A stretch of DNA of 64,000 nt from NCBI RefSeq assembly GCF_026153515.1, contig NZ_CP110644.1, positions 3,935,501 to 3,999,500 on the forward strand. The letters are read 5' to 3'. Shown here piece by piece: positions 1 through 9,171 of the stretch (positions within the stretch are counted from its first letter, which is position 1; each line of letters starts with the position of its first letter). The notes under the pieces are model-generated. The model was not told the origin of the DNA, searched no databases, and worked only from the letters and a program-made list of their open reading frames with translations. A program made the position numbers and the translations under genes. This DNA comes from Pseudomonas sp. KU26590 (GTDB taxonomy: Bacteria > Pseudomonadota > Gammaproteobacteria > Pseudomonadales > Pseudomonadaceae).

Positions 1-460
1 AAACCGTTGATGCCTGGTTGCGCGGCCGCTAGTGCTGCACTCCCAACAACATTGGAGAGGACGCTCTGCTCGCGGGGCTTCTCTGCAAGTGTAGGGATAG
101 GGCAATGAAACAAGCGCGTTAACGCTGATGATAGCAACCGACGTCTTGCGGATTTTAAATAATGCGTGCGGGTGCAGCCCCGGCATTGAATATTCAACCT
201 GACAATTAGCTGAACAGATTTCTATTAGCGAGATATATCGCTTTCCTTACACCGATGGCTTAAAGCATCCTCGAATGTTTAGCTAGGCCAGCTTTCTTAA
301 TACCATCAAGTAGGGTTGGGTGAGCGTTAAAGCTGGCTATAAGCCTTCATACATCGACGGATGAAATTTTCCCCTCTACGGATGATTGGCTCCTGAGCTT
401 CACATTTTTTTCACACCGGCTTGTACAGGATAGAGGCTACTAAAGGATTAGTGCCCCAAT
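1..460. other. AT-rich non-coding stretch at the left edge
   Basis: No gene can be supported here. A short frame open from the left edge ends at a TAG around position 32 and could be the last codons of a truncated plus-strand gene, but it is too short to identify. From about 100 to 450 the base composition is clearly richer in A+T than the genes around it, with several stop codons in all frames. The stretch ends at a plus-strand terminator, so it may be transcribed as an untranslated tail or a small RNA. Confidence 0.5.
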
Positions 461-482
461 GCCCGCTTCGGCGGGCTTCTTT
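461..482 (+). terminator. Rho-independent terminator, plus strand
   Basis: GCCCGC (461-466), loop TTCG, GCGGGC (471-476), followed by TTCTTT. This is a perfect 6-bp GC stem with a stable UUCG-type tetraloop and a T-rich tail on the plus strand only. The gene to its right is on the minus strand, so the transcript it ends must come from the left, from the non-coding stretch or beyond the window. Confidence 0.75.
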
Positions 483-513
483 ATGCCCGCGATTTGTGTA
501 ACCCCGCCTCGAT

Positions 514-1068
514 CTAAGGCGCCGACCCCAGGCGCAGGCCATTCCTGATCTGCAACACTTCGTCTTTATGGGCCGCATAGCCTTGCGCCGAGCCGGCGTA
601 TGACAACGACCACGCCAGTTCCGGACTGGCCGCCGCCACCAGCGTCTGGGTCATGACGTGATTGCCGTTCTGGGTGATCGTGCACGTGGTCTCCATCGCC
701 GGGACGTTGCTCAGTGTGCTGTCCTTCATCCGCGTGCAGACACTCTGAAAGCCGCCGCGGGCAAAATTGACTTGCACCGCCTTGCGCATTTCCAGCAACA
801 CGCTCTGTACGTTGACCGAATGACCGGGCTGCAGCTGCGTCTGGGTCAGCTCGACCACCATGGCCGGATCACCGTTCTGATCGTTTTTGACTGCACGCTG
901 TCGTAGTTGCACGGCCGGCTGGCCCTCGCTCGCCGGCGGCTGGGGCAGCGCTTCAACGTCCCAGCCTTCGGGCCAGATGACCATGGCGTCCGCCGAAGAC
1001 GCGACGCCCGGGATCATCAGCACGAAACAGAAAGCAACGCGGGCGCATGAGCGCAATGAGAGATGCAT
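514..1068 (-). CDS. Small exported protein, DUF4946-like
   Basis: Protein of 184 residues. It begins with a charged n-region, a hydrophobic stretch (about residues 10-22) and an Ala-Ser-Ala type cleavage region near residue 26, so export to the periplasm is likely. The mature part opens with WPEGWDVEALPQP and contains two cysteines (in SVCTRM and TTCTIT) that could form a disulfide. The shape and the WPEGW opening recall the Pseudomonas DUF4946 family, which has no known function; this assignment is from memory and only moderately sure. An AGGT sequence lies about 7 nt before the ATG. It stands alone, divergent from gloA. Confidence 0.75.
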   Translation of the reverse strand: MHLSLRSCARVAFCFVLMIPGVASSADAMVIWPEGWDVEALPQPPASEGQPAVQLRQRAVKNDQNGDPAMVVELTQTQLQPGHSVNVQSVLLEMRKAVQVNFARGGFQSVCTRMKDSTLSNVPAMETTCTITQNGNHVMTQTLVAAASPELAWSLSYAGSAQGYAAHKDEVLQIRNGLRLGSAP

Positions 1069-1217
1069 GGGCGGTACCTGAATGTCGAGCCGAGAAGTGT
1101 GAGCCGGTCATCCCTTGCCCACAAGCGGAACGCCGCGCTTTATGCGCCTTCGGTTTGGCGCGCCGGCCATGAGCCCGTATCATTACGCAACATTTTAGCG
1201 TTAACCCGGAGACCACC

Positions 1218-1748
1218 ATGAGTCTGCACGACCTGAACACTTTCCCCGGCGTCACGGCCACCCCGGACGCCTCGACCGCACAATTCGTGTTCAACCACAC
1301 CATGTTGCGCGTCAAGGACGCCACCGCTTCCCTCGACTTCTATACCCGCGTGCTGGGCTTTAGCCTGGTGGAAAAACGCGACTTCGCGGAAGCGGAATTC
1401 AGCCTGTACTTCCTGGCGCTGGTGGACAAAGCGCAAATCCCGCAGGACGATGCTGCGCGCAACGTCTGGATGAAAGGCATCCCCGGCGTGCTCGAACTGA
1501 CCCACAACCACGGCACCGAAAAAGACCCTGAGTTTTCCTATCACAACGGCAACGCCGACCCGCGCGGCTTCGGGCACATCTGCATCTCGGTGCCCGACGT
1601 GAAGGCTGCCTGCGCGCGCTTTGAGGCACTGGGCGTGGACTTCCAGAAACGCCTGACCGACGGCCGCATGAAAAGCCTGGCCTTCCTCAAAGACCCGGAT
1701 GGCTACTGGGTCGAAATCATCCAGCCAACGCCGGTAACGGGCGAGTAA
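1218..1748 (+). CDS. gloA: Lactoylglutathione lyase (glyoxalase I)
   Basis: Converts the hemithioacetal of methylglyoxal and glutathione to S-lactoylglutathione in the cytoplasm, the first step of methylglyoxal detoxification. The 176-residue protein is a single vicinal-oxygen-chelate domain. Expected metal-ligand segments are visible: the His of [10 protein letters not shown], the Glu of [10 protein letters not shown], the His of GFGHICISV and the Glu of YWVEIIQP. The length matches the zinc-type, eukaryote-like GloA of Pseudomonas rather than the 135-residue E. coli type. The ATG is preceded by CGGAG. It appears monocistronic. Confidence 0.93.
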   Translation: MSLHDLNTFPGVTATPDASTAQFVFNHTMLRVKDATASLDFYTRVLGFSLVEKRDFAEAEFSLYFLALVDKAQIPQDDAARNVWMKGIPGVLELTHNHGTEKDPEFSYHNGNADPRGFGHICISVPDVKAACARFEALGVDFQKRLTDGRMKSLAFLKDPDGYWVEIIQPTPVTGE

Positions 1749-1796
1749 TCACGATCGCTCGGTGGGACGGGCCTTAATAGGGATAGGACTGGCTGC

Positions 1797-1868
1797 GACC
1801 TCGACTGTGGGACCGGCCATGACCTCGACTCTGGGACCGGCCCTGACCTCGACCGTAGGACTGGCTTT
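1797..1868 (+). repeat. Three tandem 24-bp repeats built on a REP core
   Basis: Three consecutive 24-bp units start at 1797, 1821 and 1845, each of the form GACCTCGACtgTGGGACCGGC plus 3-4 variable bases. A degenerate fourth unit precedes them. The GGGACCGGC part is the core of the REP element common elsewhere in the window, and the last unit runs into a full GGCTTTAGCCGGGAA REP end. The array lies between gloA and the convergent EAL gene. A short open frame through it encodes an 8-residue repeat and is considered spurious. Confidence 0.8.
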
Positions 1869-1888
1869 AGCCGGGAAAGCGTCAGGCG

Positions 1889-3727
1889 TCACGCCGCTTC
1901 TGTCGTTTGATGCACATCAATCAGACTTTCATCCACCAACACCTCGCCCTCCAGATCATCATCGGCATGCCCACTGATGACCTCGGCGATGAACGTCAGC
2001 GCGATATTCTGGCACTGCTCCTTGAGCTGTTGCAGCTTCAGCGGCCGGCTCAGGAAATAGCCCTGCGCTTCCTCGCAGCCGAACTCACGCACCAGGCTCA
2101 TGCAACGGAACGTTTCGACGCCTTCCGCCACCGTCCGATAGCCCAGCTCACGGGCCAGGTGCAGCACCGATCGGGCGATGATGCGGTTGCGCGGATTCGT
2201 CTCAAGGTCCGTGACCAGGGATTTGTCCAGTTTGAGGATGTTGGCCGGAATCTCGTGCAGGTAAGCAAAGTTGCTGTAGCCCGCGCCGAAATCATCAATG
2301 GCCACGTCGACGCCCAGCTCGCGGATGCGGGTGAGCTGCTCGATCACACGCTTGTCGGCACGAATCCACTCGCCTTCGGTGATCTCGACTTCCAGCCGTG
2401 TGGGTTGGACGCCGTGTCTGTCGCAGGCGCTTTGCAGCGTCAGGGCGATGTCCATATCGGCGAAGTCCAGCGGCGACAGGTTGAGCGACAGGCGCACGTC
2501 TTCGTCGATCCAGCCGCTGAGGTCGGTCAGCGCGCGGTCGATCACCCAGCGCGTCACAGTGCTGATCTTGCCGGCGCTCTCGACCAGCGGAATGAATTCG
2601 CCCGGCCAGATCTTGCCCATCACCGGATGCACCCAGCGAATCAACGCCTCGACGCTGAGCAGACGACCATCCTGCAGGCTGAAGCGGGGCTGGTACTCCA
2701 GATAGATATCGCCACTGACCAGCGCCTCGGCGAGTTCGTTGAGCAGGGTCAAGGCGCGCCGCTGGGCGCAATCCTCGGCCTCGTCATAGGCCGCCCACGG
2801 CACCTGTCGATAAACCGCCCTCCCCGCCGCGCGGGTCGCTTTGCCCATGAGCGCAGCGGCGGAGTTCTGACCGTCGTCACAGCACGCCAGCCCCACGGCA
2901 ACCTGCTGATGGGTGAAAGGCTCGGTGATCAGCGCCAACAGCATGCGAACCAGATCGTCCCGGCGAGACCGGTCGCAGCTCATCTGCACACAAAAATCCA
3001 GGTCGCTGACGTGATACAGCTCCGCGATGCCATCCAGACGGCGACGCAAGCAGGCGGCCATGTCGTGGCGCGTCTGTTGCGCATCCAGGTTGCTGCTCAC
3101 GCTGACATCCGCAGCGCTCGCCACCGGCTGGGTGCGGATGACTACCATCAGCCGCACCTGGCTCCCGGTGACCGCAACGCCCTGGGTGTCCAGCAAGAAC
3201 TGCTGCAAATTGGGCAGACGGCTGACCGGGTGGCGGTAGCGCATCATCTGGCACTGTTCGACCTGCCCCATGACCAATTGCGCAAAATCTTCGAGGACGG
3301 CCACTTCGGCCGGTTGAAGCTCGCGGGGTACTTTATCAATCAGGCAAAAACTGCCGAGCACATCGCCGTGCGGATTGCACAGGGGCGCCCCGGCGTAGAA
3401 ACGGATGCCATCAGGCTTGGTGACCAGCGCGTTATCGGCAAAGCGCGGATCCAGGCGGGCATCATTGACCACCATGACTTCGGAGTTCTGGATGGTGTAG
3501 CGACAGAACGACTGTTCGATCGGCGTCTGGCTCGGGCCGAAACCCACCCGGCCGGGAAACCACTGGCGGTCTTTTTCCACCAGGGAGACCAGCACCGTCG
3601 GCACGCGAAAATGCGCAGCGGCCAAGCGGCACAGACGGTCAAAATCCTCGTTATGTGCGGTTTCCAGCCATTGCAATGCATGAACAGCCGAAAGGCGCTT
3701 CTGCTCAATGCTCAGCGAACAGGTCAT
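1889..3727 (-). CDS. GAF-(degenerate GGDEF)-EAL cyclic-di-GMP phosphodiesterase
   Basis: Soluble signalling protein of 612 residues. Residues about 20-165 form a GAF domain of the type found in cyanobacterial and Pseudomonas sensors (DRQWFPGRVGF, then FCRYTIQ, then GAPL). About 180-335 resembles a GGDEF domain without the catalytic signature. About 350-595 is an EAL domain with the hydrolytic residues in place: EALIRW, NLSP, EITEG, DDFGAGYS, KLDKSLV, EGVE and QGYFLSRP. It is therefore predicted to hydrolyse c-di-GMP under control of a ligand bound to GAF. No membrane segment is present. It stands alone and is divergent from the chemoreceptor gene. Confidence 0.92.
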   Translation of the reverse strand: MTCSLSIEQKRLSAVHALQWLETAHNEDFDRLCRLAAAHFRVPTVLVSLVEKDRQWFPGRVGFGPSQTPIEQSFCRYTIQNSEVMVVNDARLDPRFADNALVTKPDGIRFYAGAPLCNPHGDVLGSFCLIDKVPRELQPAEVAVLEDFAQLVMGQVEQCQMMRYRHPVSRLPNLQQFLLDTQGVAVTGSQVRLMVVIRTQPVASAADVSVSSNLDAQQTRHDMAACLRRRLDGIAELYHVSDLDFCVQMSCDRSRRDDLVRMLLALITEPFTHQQVAVGLACCDDGQNSAAALMGKATRAAGRAVYRQVPWAAYDEAEDCAQRRALTLLNELAEALVSGDIYLEYQPRFSLQDGRLLSVEALIRWVHPVMGKIWPGEFIPLVESAGKISTVTRWVIDRALTDLSGWIDEDVRLSLNLSPLDFADMDIALTLQSACDRHGVQPTRLEVEITEGEWIRADKRVIEQLTRIRELGVDVAIDDFGAGYSNFAYLHEIPANILKLDKSLVTDLETNPRNRIIARSVLHLARELGYRTVAEGVETFRCMSLVREFGCEEAQGYFLSRPLKLQQLKEQCQNIALTFIAEVISGHADDDLEGEVLVDESLIDVHQTTEAA

Positions 3728-4068
3728 GGCGTGTGCCCTCGACTCTAAAAAATACGTGATGAATGATATCGCATAGCCATCATCACTGACACCTCGTCAG
3801 GACGGAAGGTCAGGTGTGGCGATCAGCTGTAAATCGGCGGCATGTGCAGGGCACGGAACTCAGGACGCGATGTTGAAAATGAACGCGCGAAATACCTGAG
3901 CACGCGTCGATTTGTACAACCCACGCATGGCGGCATCCTGGTGGCCATTAATCACAAACGGCCGCAAGGACCCAGAAAATCAGGCTAATCAGACCGATAG
4001 CACAAAGACATCACTTAAACGTTTCAGTTCCAAAGCTATACAGAAATAAAGTTTTGTACAAGATTTAA
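3728..4068. other. Non-coding divergent region upstream of the chemoreceptor
   Basis: Separates the GAF-EAL gene and the chemoreceptor gene, which start away from each other. No convincing gene is seen. Its right part is A+T-rich and leads into the sigma-28 promoter listed separately. The left part should hold the EAL gene promoter, but no confident -35/-10 pair was picked. Confidence 0.5.
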
Positions 4069-4095
4069 TAAAGTTAATACGATCGCTGCCGACAG
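4069..4095 (+). promoter_or_regulatory. Candidate FliA (sigma-28) promoter
   Basis: TAAAGTTA (4069-4076), then exactly 11 nt, then GCCGACAG (4088-4095). The classical FliA consensus is TAAAGTTT-N11-GCCGATAA, so 7 of 8 and 6 of 8 positions match at the correct spacing. It faces the chemoreceptor gene and would give a leader of roughly 130 nt. Flagellar-regulon control of chemoreceptors is common in Pseudomonas. Confidence 0.7.
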
Positions 4096-4229
4096 ATGGA
4101 TCAGAGCAACGCGCAGCCAGCCATAGCGCTTTCCGCAATAACGTCGCCAACGCCAGTGAATCCCGAGAAAAAGGACCGTTCTCACCGACAACAACCCAAG
4201 CGCCCCATTTAAGGGGCTGTGAGAACTGC

Positions 4230-6254
4230 ATGAATATTCTTGCCCCTGCCGTGTACCTGACCAACCGCCTGCGCTTTCCCGCCAAGTTCGCACTCCTGGC
4301 CATCATCGTTCTGCTGCCCTTGACCCTCCTGGGTGCGCGTCTGCTGCATCAGCTCAACGCCAGCATCGAGAACATAAGTTCCGAGCAAGTGGGTCAGCGC
4401 TACCTGATGGACGTCACCCCCGTACTGCGCCTGTCGATGCTGCAACGGGCGTTGACCAACCGCCTGCTCAGCGGGGATCAAACAGCCCAGCCTGACCTCG
4501 CGGCCAACCAGGCCAAACTGCAGGAAGCCTTCACCAAACTGGAAAGCACGGACCGCCAGTTCACCGTCGAGCTGGAAACCGGCGACCGCGTGCAGCGCCT
4601 GCGTTCCGGGGCCGACGGGCTGATCAACCAGACCCGTGCGGGCGCCGATCAGGCGGGCATGTTTGACGGGTGGAGTGACCAGCTGACCCAGACCCTGAAT
4701 TTCATCTACTTCGTCTCCGCCACCTCCGGGATGGTCCTCGACGAAGATTACGCTTCGCTGTTCCTGATCGATCAAAGCACCATACGCCTGCCGCGCCAGA
4801 TCAACGTGGTTGGCCAGTTGCGCGGCCTGTCCAGCGGCCTCCACGAAGGGCAGCCGCTGACGGACGCCACCCGGGGCACAATCAAGTCGTTGCTCAAGCA
4901 AGAAACCCAGATTCGCCAGGAATTGCTGCAGAGTCTCAGCCTGCTCCGTCGTCAGGAACCGGCCCTCACGGATCGCATCCAGTCGCCCGTCAGCAGCGGG
5001 CTTTCGAGCCTGGACAGCTTTCGCAGTGACCTGGACACCTTGATCGCCTCCCCTCAAGGCACCGTCTCCGGCGTGCAGGGTCTGCCGGCAAAAGGCAACG
5101 CCGTCGTGGCCGAGCTGTACAAGGCGCAGGACGCCTTGCAAGCGGCCTTGTCCGCAGTGCTGGAGCAACGGCTCAAGGACAAGTCGGCAGAACGCGCCGC
5201 CATGCTGGCCATGTTCGCCATCGCCGGCCTGCTGCTGATCTACGCCTTCAGCGGCATCTACAGCGCCATGCGCCGGGCCATGGAAGACATGTTGAGCGCC
5301 ACCCGCCGCATCGCCCAGGGCGATCTGACTGCACGGGTCAACGTGGTCGGTAAAGACGAAATGGCCGACATCGGCACCGGCTTGAACCACATGGTCCAGG
5401 CCTTCGGCGAATCCCTTGGCCAGGTCGAGCGCAGTTCGCGCTCGGTGTCCGACGCGGCGACACGCCTGACGGCGTCCATCGACCGCGCCAAGGTGTCGAT
5501 GAACGCCCAGCAAGGCGAAACCGAACAGGTTGCCACCGCCATCAACGAAATGACTGCCAGTGTCGCCGACGTCGCCCAGAACACCGAAGGCGCGGCACGT
5601 GCAGCGGAACAAGCCAGCCAGGCCTCGGGCAAAGGCCTGGGCGTGATGCAGCAGACCCGCCAGACCATCGAGGCGCTGGCCGGCGAAGTCGACCTCAGCG
5701 CGCAGAAAGTCGCGGCGCTGGCGCTGCACAGTCAGGAGATCGGCGGGGTCATTGAAGTGATCCGCAACATCGCCGACCAGACCAACCTGCTCGCCCTCAA
5801 CGCCGCCATCGAAGCCGCCCGCGCCGGCGAGCAAGGCCGTGGCTTTGCCGTGGTCGCGGACGAAGTGAGAACCCTGGCTTCCCGCACGCAGAACTCCACC
5901 GCCGAAATCCAGCGGATCATCCAGCAATTGCAGGTGGCAACCAGCGCCGCCGTGGAGCAGATGAAAGCGGGCAAAGACCGGGCGCAGGATTGCCTGACGT
6001 CGGCCGATCAGACGTCCTCAAGCCTGAACGCGATCAACGAAGGCGTGGAGTCGATCGTCGGCATGAATACCCAGATCGCCAGCGCTGCCGTTCAGCAGCA
6101 CGCCGTGTCCGAGGACATCAACCGCAACGTCACCGAGATCCGCAACGGCACCTTCGTGTTGATGGAAGGCATCGAGGACAACGCGGTAACGGCGGATGAA
6201 ATGTCGCTGCTGGCCGGCGAACTGCGCACCGTGGTCGGTCGCTTCAAGCTCTGA
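4230..6254 (+). CDS. Methyl-accepting chemotaxis protein
   Basis: Transmembrane chemoreceptor of 674 residues that passes periplasmic ligand binding to CheA/CheW. Transmembrane helix 1 is at about residues 16-36. A long, mostly helical periplasmic domain of about 290 residues follows, longer than a simple four-helix bundle and possibly an HBM-type double bundle. TM2 is at about 328-350, HAMP at about 350-402, and then the methylation helices and signalling hairpin. The hairpin tip contains the conserved [20 protein letters not shown]. The C-terminus ends VVGRFKL without a CheR-tethering pentapeptide. An upstream FliA-type promoter supports a motility role. The ligand cannot be told from sequence alone. 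Confidence 0.94.
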   Translation: MNILAPAVYLTNRLRFPAKFALLAIIVLLPLTLLGARLLHQLNASIENISSEQVGQRYLMDVTPVLRLSMLQRALTNRLLSGDQTAQPDLAANQAKLQEAFTKLESTDRQFTVELETGDRVQRLRSGADGLINQTRAGADQAGMFDGWSDQLTQTLNFIYFVSATSGMVLDEDYASLFLIDQSTIRLPRQINVVGQLRGLSSGLHEGQPLTDATRGTIKSLLKQETQIRQELLQSLSLLRRQEPALTDRIQSPVSSGLSSLDSFRSDLDTLIASPQGTVSGVQGLPAKGNAVVAELYKAQDALQAALSAVLEQRLKDKSAERAAMLAMFAIAGLLLIYAFSGIYSAMRRAMEDMLSATRRIAQGDLTARVNVVGKDEMADIGTGLNHMVQAFGESLGQVERSSRSVSDAATRLTASIDRAKVSMNAQQGETEQVATAINEMTASVADVAQNTEGAARAAEQASQASGKGLGVMQQTRQTIEALAGEVDLSAQKVAALALHSQEIGGVIEVIRNIADQTNLLALNAAIEAARAGEQGRGFAVVADEVRTLASRTQNSTAEIQRIIQQLQVATSAAVEQMKAGKDRAQDCLTSADQTSSSLNAINEGVESIVGMNTQIASAAVQQHAVSEDINRNVTEIRNGTFVLMEGIEDNAVTADEMSLLAGELRTVVGRFKL

Positions 6255-6260
6255 GGACCG

Positions 6261-6287
6261 GGCGCGCGGCGCTAACCGCCGCGCGCC
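6261..6287. terminator. GC-rich hairpin between convergent genes
   Basis: An 11-bp perfect stem (GGCGCGCGGCG, 6261-6271, with its complement at 6277-6287) and a 5-nt loop sit between the ends of the chemoreceptor gene (+) and the lactonase gene (-). No T tract follows on either strand, so it is at best a weak bidirectional terminator or an mRNA end-stabilising hairpin. Confidence 0.55.
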
Positions 6288-6300
6288 ATGCAGCCATCGC

Positions 6301-7212
6301 TCAAGGCACCTGGGCCCCCGCCACTGCCACGTACACCGAGTACAACGACGTGTTGGCGGTGATGAACAGGCGGTTGCGGCGCGGGCCGCCGAAGGTCAGG
6401 TTGGCGACCTTCTCCGGCAGGCGGATCTTGCCCAGCAAGGTACCGTCGGCGGCGAAGCATTGAACGCCATCGCCGGCACTGGTCCAGACATTGCCCTGCA
6501 CGTCCACGCGCATACCGTCCGGCACGCCCGGTTCGATCACCGCAAACACCCGCGACTGCCCCAACTCACGCCCATTGATGACCTCAAATGCACGGATGTG
6601 GTGAGGGCCATCGGGGTCGTGGGAGCGGCCGGAATCGGCGATGTACAGAGTCTGCCCGTCCGGGGAGAAGGCCAGGCCGTTGGGTTGCACGAAATCGTTG
6701 GCCATGCAGGCGATCTCGCCGCTGTCCGGGTCGATGCGGTAGACGTGGCGGCCCGGCTGCTCTTCTTCGGCCTGATAGCCCTCGTAGTCGGTGAGGATGC
6801 CGTAACTGGGGTCGGTGAACCACACGGCGCCATCGCGGTGCACCACCACATCATTCGGCGAGTTCAGGCGTTTACCTTCAAATCGCTCGGCCAGCACGGT
6901 GATCGAGCCGTCCGGTTCGGTGCGGGTGACGCTGCGCGTGCCGTGCTCGCAGGTGATCAGCCGGCCGAGCAAGTCGCGGGTGTTGCCGTTGGCGAAATTC
7001 GACGGGCTGCGGAAGGTCGACACGCCCTGCTCCGGGGTCCAGCGCAACATGCGCTGGTTGGGAATGTCGCTCCACAGCAGGTACCCGCCGTCGTTGAACC
7101 ACACCGGCCCTTCGGCCCAGCGGCACTGGTCGTACAGGCGCTCGAGCTGGGTGTTGGGCAGGATCAGGCGGTGGAAACGCTTGTCATGGCATTCGTAGAG
7201 GTCGTCGGACAC
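6301..7212 (-). CDS. SMP-30/gluconolactonase family sugar lactonase
   Basis: About 303 residues, a six-bladed propeller hydrolase that opens sugar-derived lactones using a divalent metal. Family landmarks are the metal-ligand Glu in CRWAEGPVWF, LNSPNDVVVH with its Asn and Asp, QPNGLAFSPD and the metal Asp in VPDGMRVD. It is the last gene of a minus-strand sugar-transport operon, so the lactone probably comes from oxidation of the imported sugar. The GTG at 7212 is chosen because AAGGA lies 8 nt before it. An ATG at 7242 would overlap the permease gene by 14 nt and has no clear ribosome site. Confidence 0.87.
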   Translation of the reverse strand: MSDDLYECHDKRFHRLILPNTQLERLYDQCRWAEGPVWFNDGGYLLWSDIPNQRMLRWTPEQGVSTFRSPSNFANGNTRDLLGRLITCEHGTRSVTRTEPDGSITVLAERFEGKRLNSPNDVVVHRDGAVWFTDPSYGILTDYEGYQAEEEQPGRHVYRIDPDSGEIACMANDFVQPNGLAFSPDGQTLYIADSGRSHDPDGPHHIRAFEVINGRELGQSRVFAVIEPGVPDGMRVDVQGNVWTSAGDGVQCFAADGTLLGKIRLPEKVANLTFGGPRRNRLFITANTSLYSVYVAVAGAQVP

Positions 7213-7228
7213 GAGGTCGATCCTTGTT

Positions 7229-8185
7229 TCAGGCGCGGGCATGTTTGCGCCCGCTGACAGCGGTAATCACCGCGATGATGATCAGGCCGGTAAGGATCAG
7301 CCGCACCCCGGCACTGGCGCCAAAGGTGTTGAGCATGCTTACCAGCAGGTAGAGAAACAGCGACGCGCCCCAGATGCCCGGCACGTTGGAAAACCCGCCG
7401 GCCACCGAGGTGCCGCCAATCACCACGACGGCGATGGAGGCCAGCAGGTATTCCTCGCCCATGCCCAGCGACGCGCCCCCGGAAAACCCGGCCAGGGTCA
7501 GGCCGCACAGGCTGCCGAACACCGCGCAAAGCACGTAGGTGGCAAAGCGCATGCGCCCGACCCGAATGCCGGCCAGTTCAGCGGCGCGGGCGTTCTGCCC
7601 GATGGCCAGCACCGACCGGCCGTAGCGAGTGCGGGTCAGCACATACCCCATGAGCACCGCCACGGCGATCACCACGAGGGCCAGATACGGCACGCCGAAC
7701 ACGCGGCCGGTGGCGAAGGTGTAGAAACTGTCCGGCGGCGGCACCCGCACGCTGCGGCCATAGGCGATGGCCAGGGATTGCAGGATGAAACTCGCCGACA
7801 GGGTCGCGATGATCGGCGGAATACGCAACAGGCGGATCAGCGCAAAATTGCCGCAACCCACCAGCACACCGATGCCCAGCACGCCGATCACGCCGAGCCA
7901 GATGTTCGCGTCCTGGCCGTCCATGAGCTTCATGCCCAGCGCGCCACTCAGGGCGATGTTGGCCGGGATCGACAGGTCGATGTTGCCCGGCCCGGTGCTG
8001 ATGACGAACATCTGGCCGATGCCGACAATCGCAAAAAACGTCGAGAACGCCAGCGCCCCAGACAGTAAGGCGCCTGCGCCCTGCCCGCCGGTGAATACCA
8101 GCGTCGCCGCCCAGATCAATAACGCCGCCAGGAATGACCACAGCCACGGCTTGCCGCGCAGCGCTGCGAAGGTTGAAGTGCTCAT
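7229..8185 (-). CDS. Sugar ABC transporter permease (RbsC/BPD_transp_2 type), second of two
   Basis: Inner-membrane permease of 318 residues with 8-10 hydrophobic segments. It carries the loop that contacts the ATPase in this family (GRSVLAIGQNARAAELAGI; Glu-Ala-Ala-like region followed by Ala-Gly-Ile). The reading frame continues upstream without a stop, but the ATG at 8185 overlaps the TGA of the preceding permease gene as ATGA, the normal arrangement for coupled subunits. Together with the preceding permease it would form a heterodimeric channel. The substrate is probably a monosaccharide. Confidence 0.9.
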   Translation of the reverse strand: MSTSTFAALRGKPWLWSFLAALLIWAATLVFTGGQGAGALLSGALAFSTFFAIVGIGQMFVISTGPGNIDLSIPANIALSGALGMKLMDGQDANIWLGVIGVLGIGVLVGCGNFALIRLLRIPPIIATLSASFILQSLAIAYGRSVRVPPPDSFYTFATGRVFGVPYLALVVIAVAVLMGYVLTRTRYGRSVLAIGQNARAAELAGIRVGRMRFATYVLCAVFGSLCGLTLAGFSGGASLGMGEEYLLASIAVVVIGGTSVAGGFSNVPGIWGASLFLYLLVSMLNTFGASAGVRLILTGLIIIAVITAVSGRKHARA

Positions 8186-9171
8186 AGCGGGCGTACCTCC
8201 AGACGATTGACCGCCGCACGCAGCGCCAGCACGAAAATCAGAATCGCGCCCTGGGCGCCGATCTGCCAGTCGGGCGAGATGCGGATGAACGACAGCAGCG
8301 AACCGGCCAACACCAGGGTCAGCGCACCGAGCACCGCGCCCATGGGCGACACGCGGCCGCCGACGAACTCGCCGCCGCCGAGAATCACCCCGGCAATGGA
8401 CAACAGGGTGTAACGCAGGGCGACGTTGGCGTCGGCCGAGGTGGTCAGCCCCACCAGAAACAACCCCGACAGCACGCCGAAACCCCCGGCCATGGCGTAC
8501 ATCGCCACTTTGATGCGCAGCAGCGACCATCCGGCCTTGGCGATCGCCAGGGGATTGCCGCCAGCGCCGCGCAGCACCACGCCGACCGTGGAGCGCATCA
8601 GGAAAAAGTGCATCGCCAGCCCGAGCACGATGCACACGATGATCGCCAGCGGAATCAGCGGTGGCTTGATCCGCACCAGCGCTTGCAGCCACTGCGGCGC
8701 CGTCCCGCCGGGCGACGGCAACAGCAGAATCGCACCGCCGACCCAGATGAACGACATGCCCAGGGTGACGACAATCGACGGAAGATTGCGGCTGTGGATC
8801 AGTGCGCCGAGCAAGGCATACACGCCCACGCACCCGGCCAGTGCCAGCCAGCCGAGGAACGGGTGCTGATCGAGCAGCGTCACCGCCACGCAGGCGACGA
8901 AGCTGATGAAACTGCCCATGGACAGATCGAGGTCGTTGACGCTGATGATCAGCATCTGCGCGATGGTCGCCAGCGCGATCGGCACCGCCAGGTTGAGCAT
9001 CAGGTTCAGGCCCATGTAGCTCATGGCACGGGGTTGCATGATGAAGATGGTTGCCAGCAAGACCACCAGCGACACCGCCGGCAAAGCGGCGCGAAGCATG
9101 CGGGCACGCCGCGCGGCATTGTTGCGCGTCGCGACGGGTGCGCGGGCAACGGGATTCAACGGGGCATTCAT
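8182..9171 (-). CDS. Sugar ABC transporter permease (RbsC/BPD_transp_2 type), first of two
   Basis: Inner-membrane protein of 329 residues. A basic, Ala/Arg-rich N-terminus of about 30 residues precedes the first membrane helix, followed by further hydrophobic segments typical of carbohydrate uptake (CUT2) permeases. The stretch [20 protein letters not shown] is the cytoplasmic coupling loop. The start codon at 9171 overlaps the end of the ATPase gene by 4 nt, and the end overlaps the next permease by 4 nt, so the three are translationally coupled. Confidence 0.9.
   Translation of the reverse strand: MNAPLNPVARAPVATRNNAARRARMLRAALPAVSLVVLLATIFIMQPRAMSYMGLNLMLNLAVPIALATIAQMLIISVNDLDLSMGSFISFVACVAVTLLDQHPFLGWLALAGCVGVYALLGALIHSRNLPSIVVTLGMSFIWVGGAILLLPSPGGTAPQWLQALVRIKPPLIPLAIIVCIVLGLAMHFFLMRSTVGVVLRGAGGNPLAIAKAGWSLLRIKVAMYAMAGGFGVLSGLFLVGLTTSADANVALRYTLLSIAGVILGGGEFVGGRVSPMGAVLGALTLVLAGSLLSFIRISPDWQIGAQGAILIFVLALRAAVNRLEVRPL

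Noticed and set aside
1762..1977. 71-codon frame with an 8-residue repeat after gloA
   Set aside because: Product of the 24-bp tandem DNA repeat; it also runs into the convergent EAL gene.
1907..3748. 613-codon plus-strand frame opposite the GAF-EAL gene
   Set aside because: Shadow frame. The minus strand encodes intact GAF and EAL motifs.
4209..5927. 572-codon minus-strand frame opposite the chemoreceptor
   Set aside because: Antisense to the conserved receptor signalling domain.
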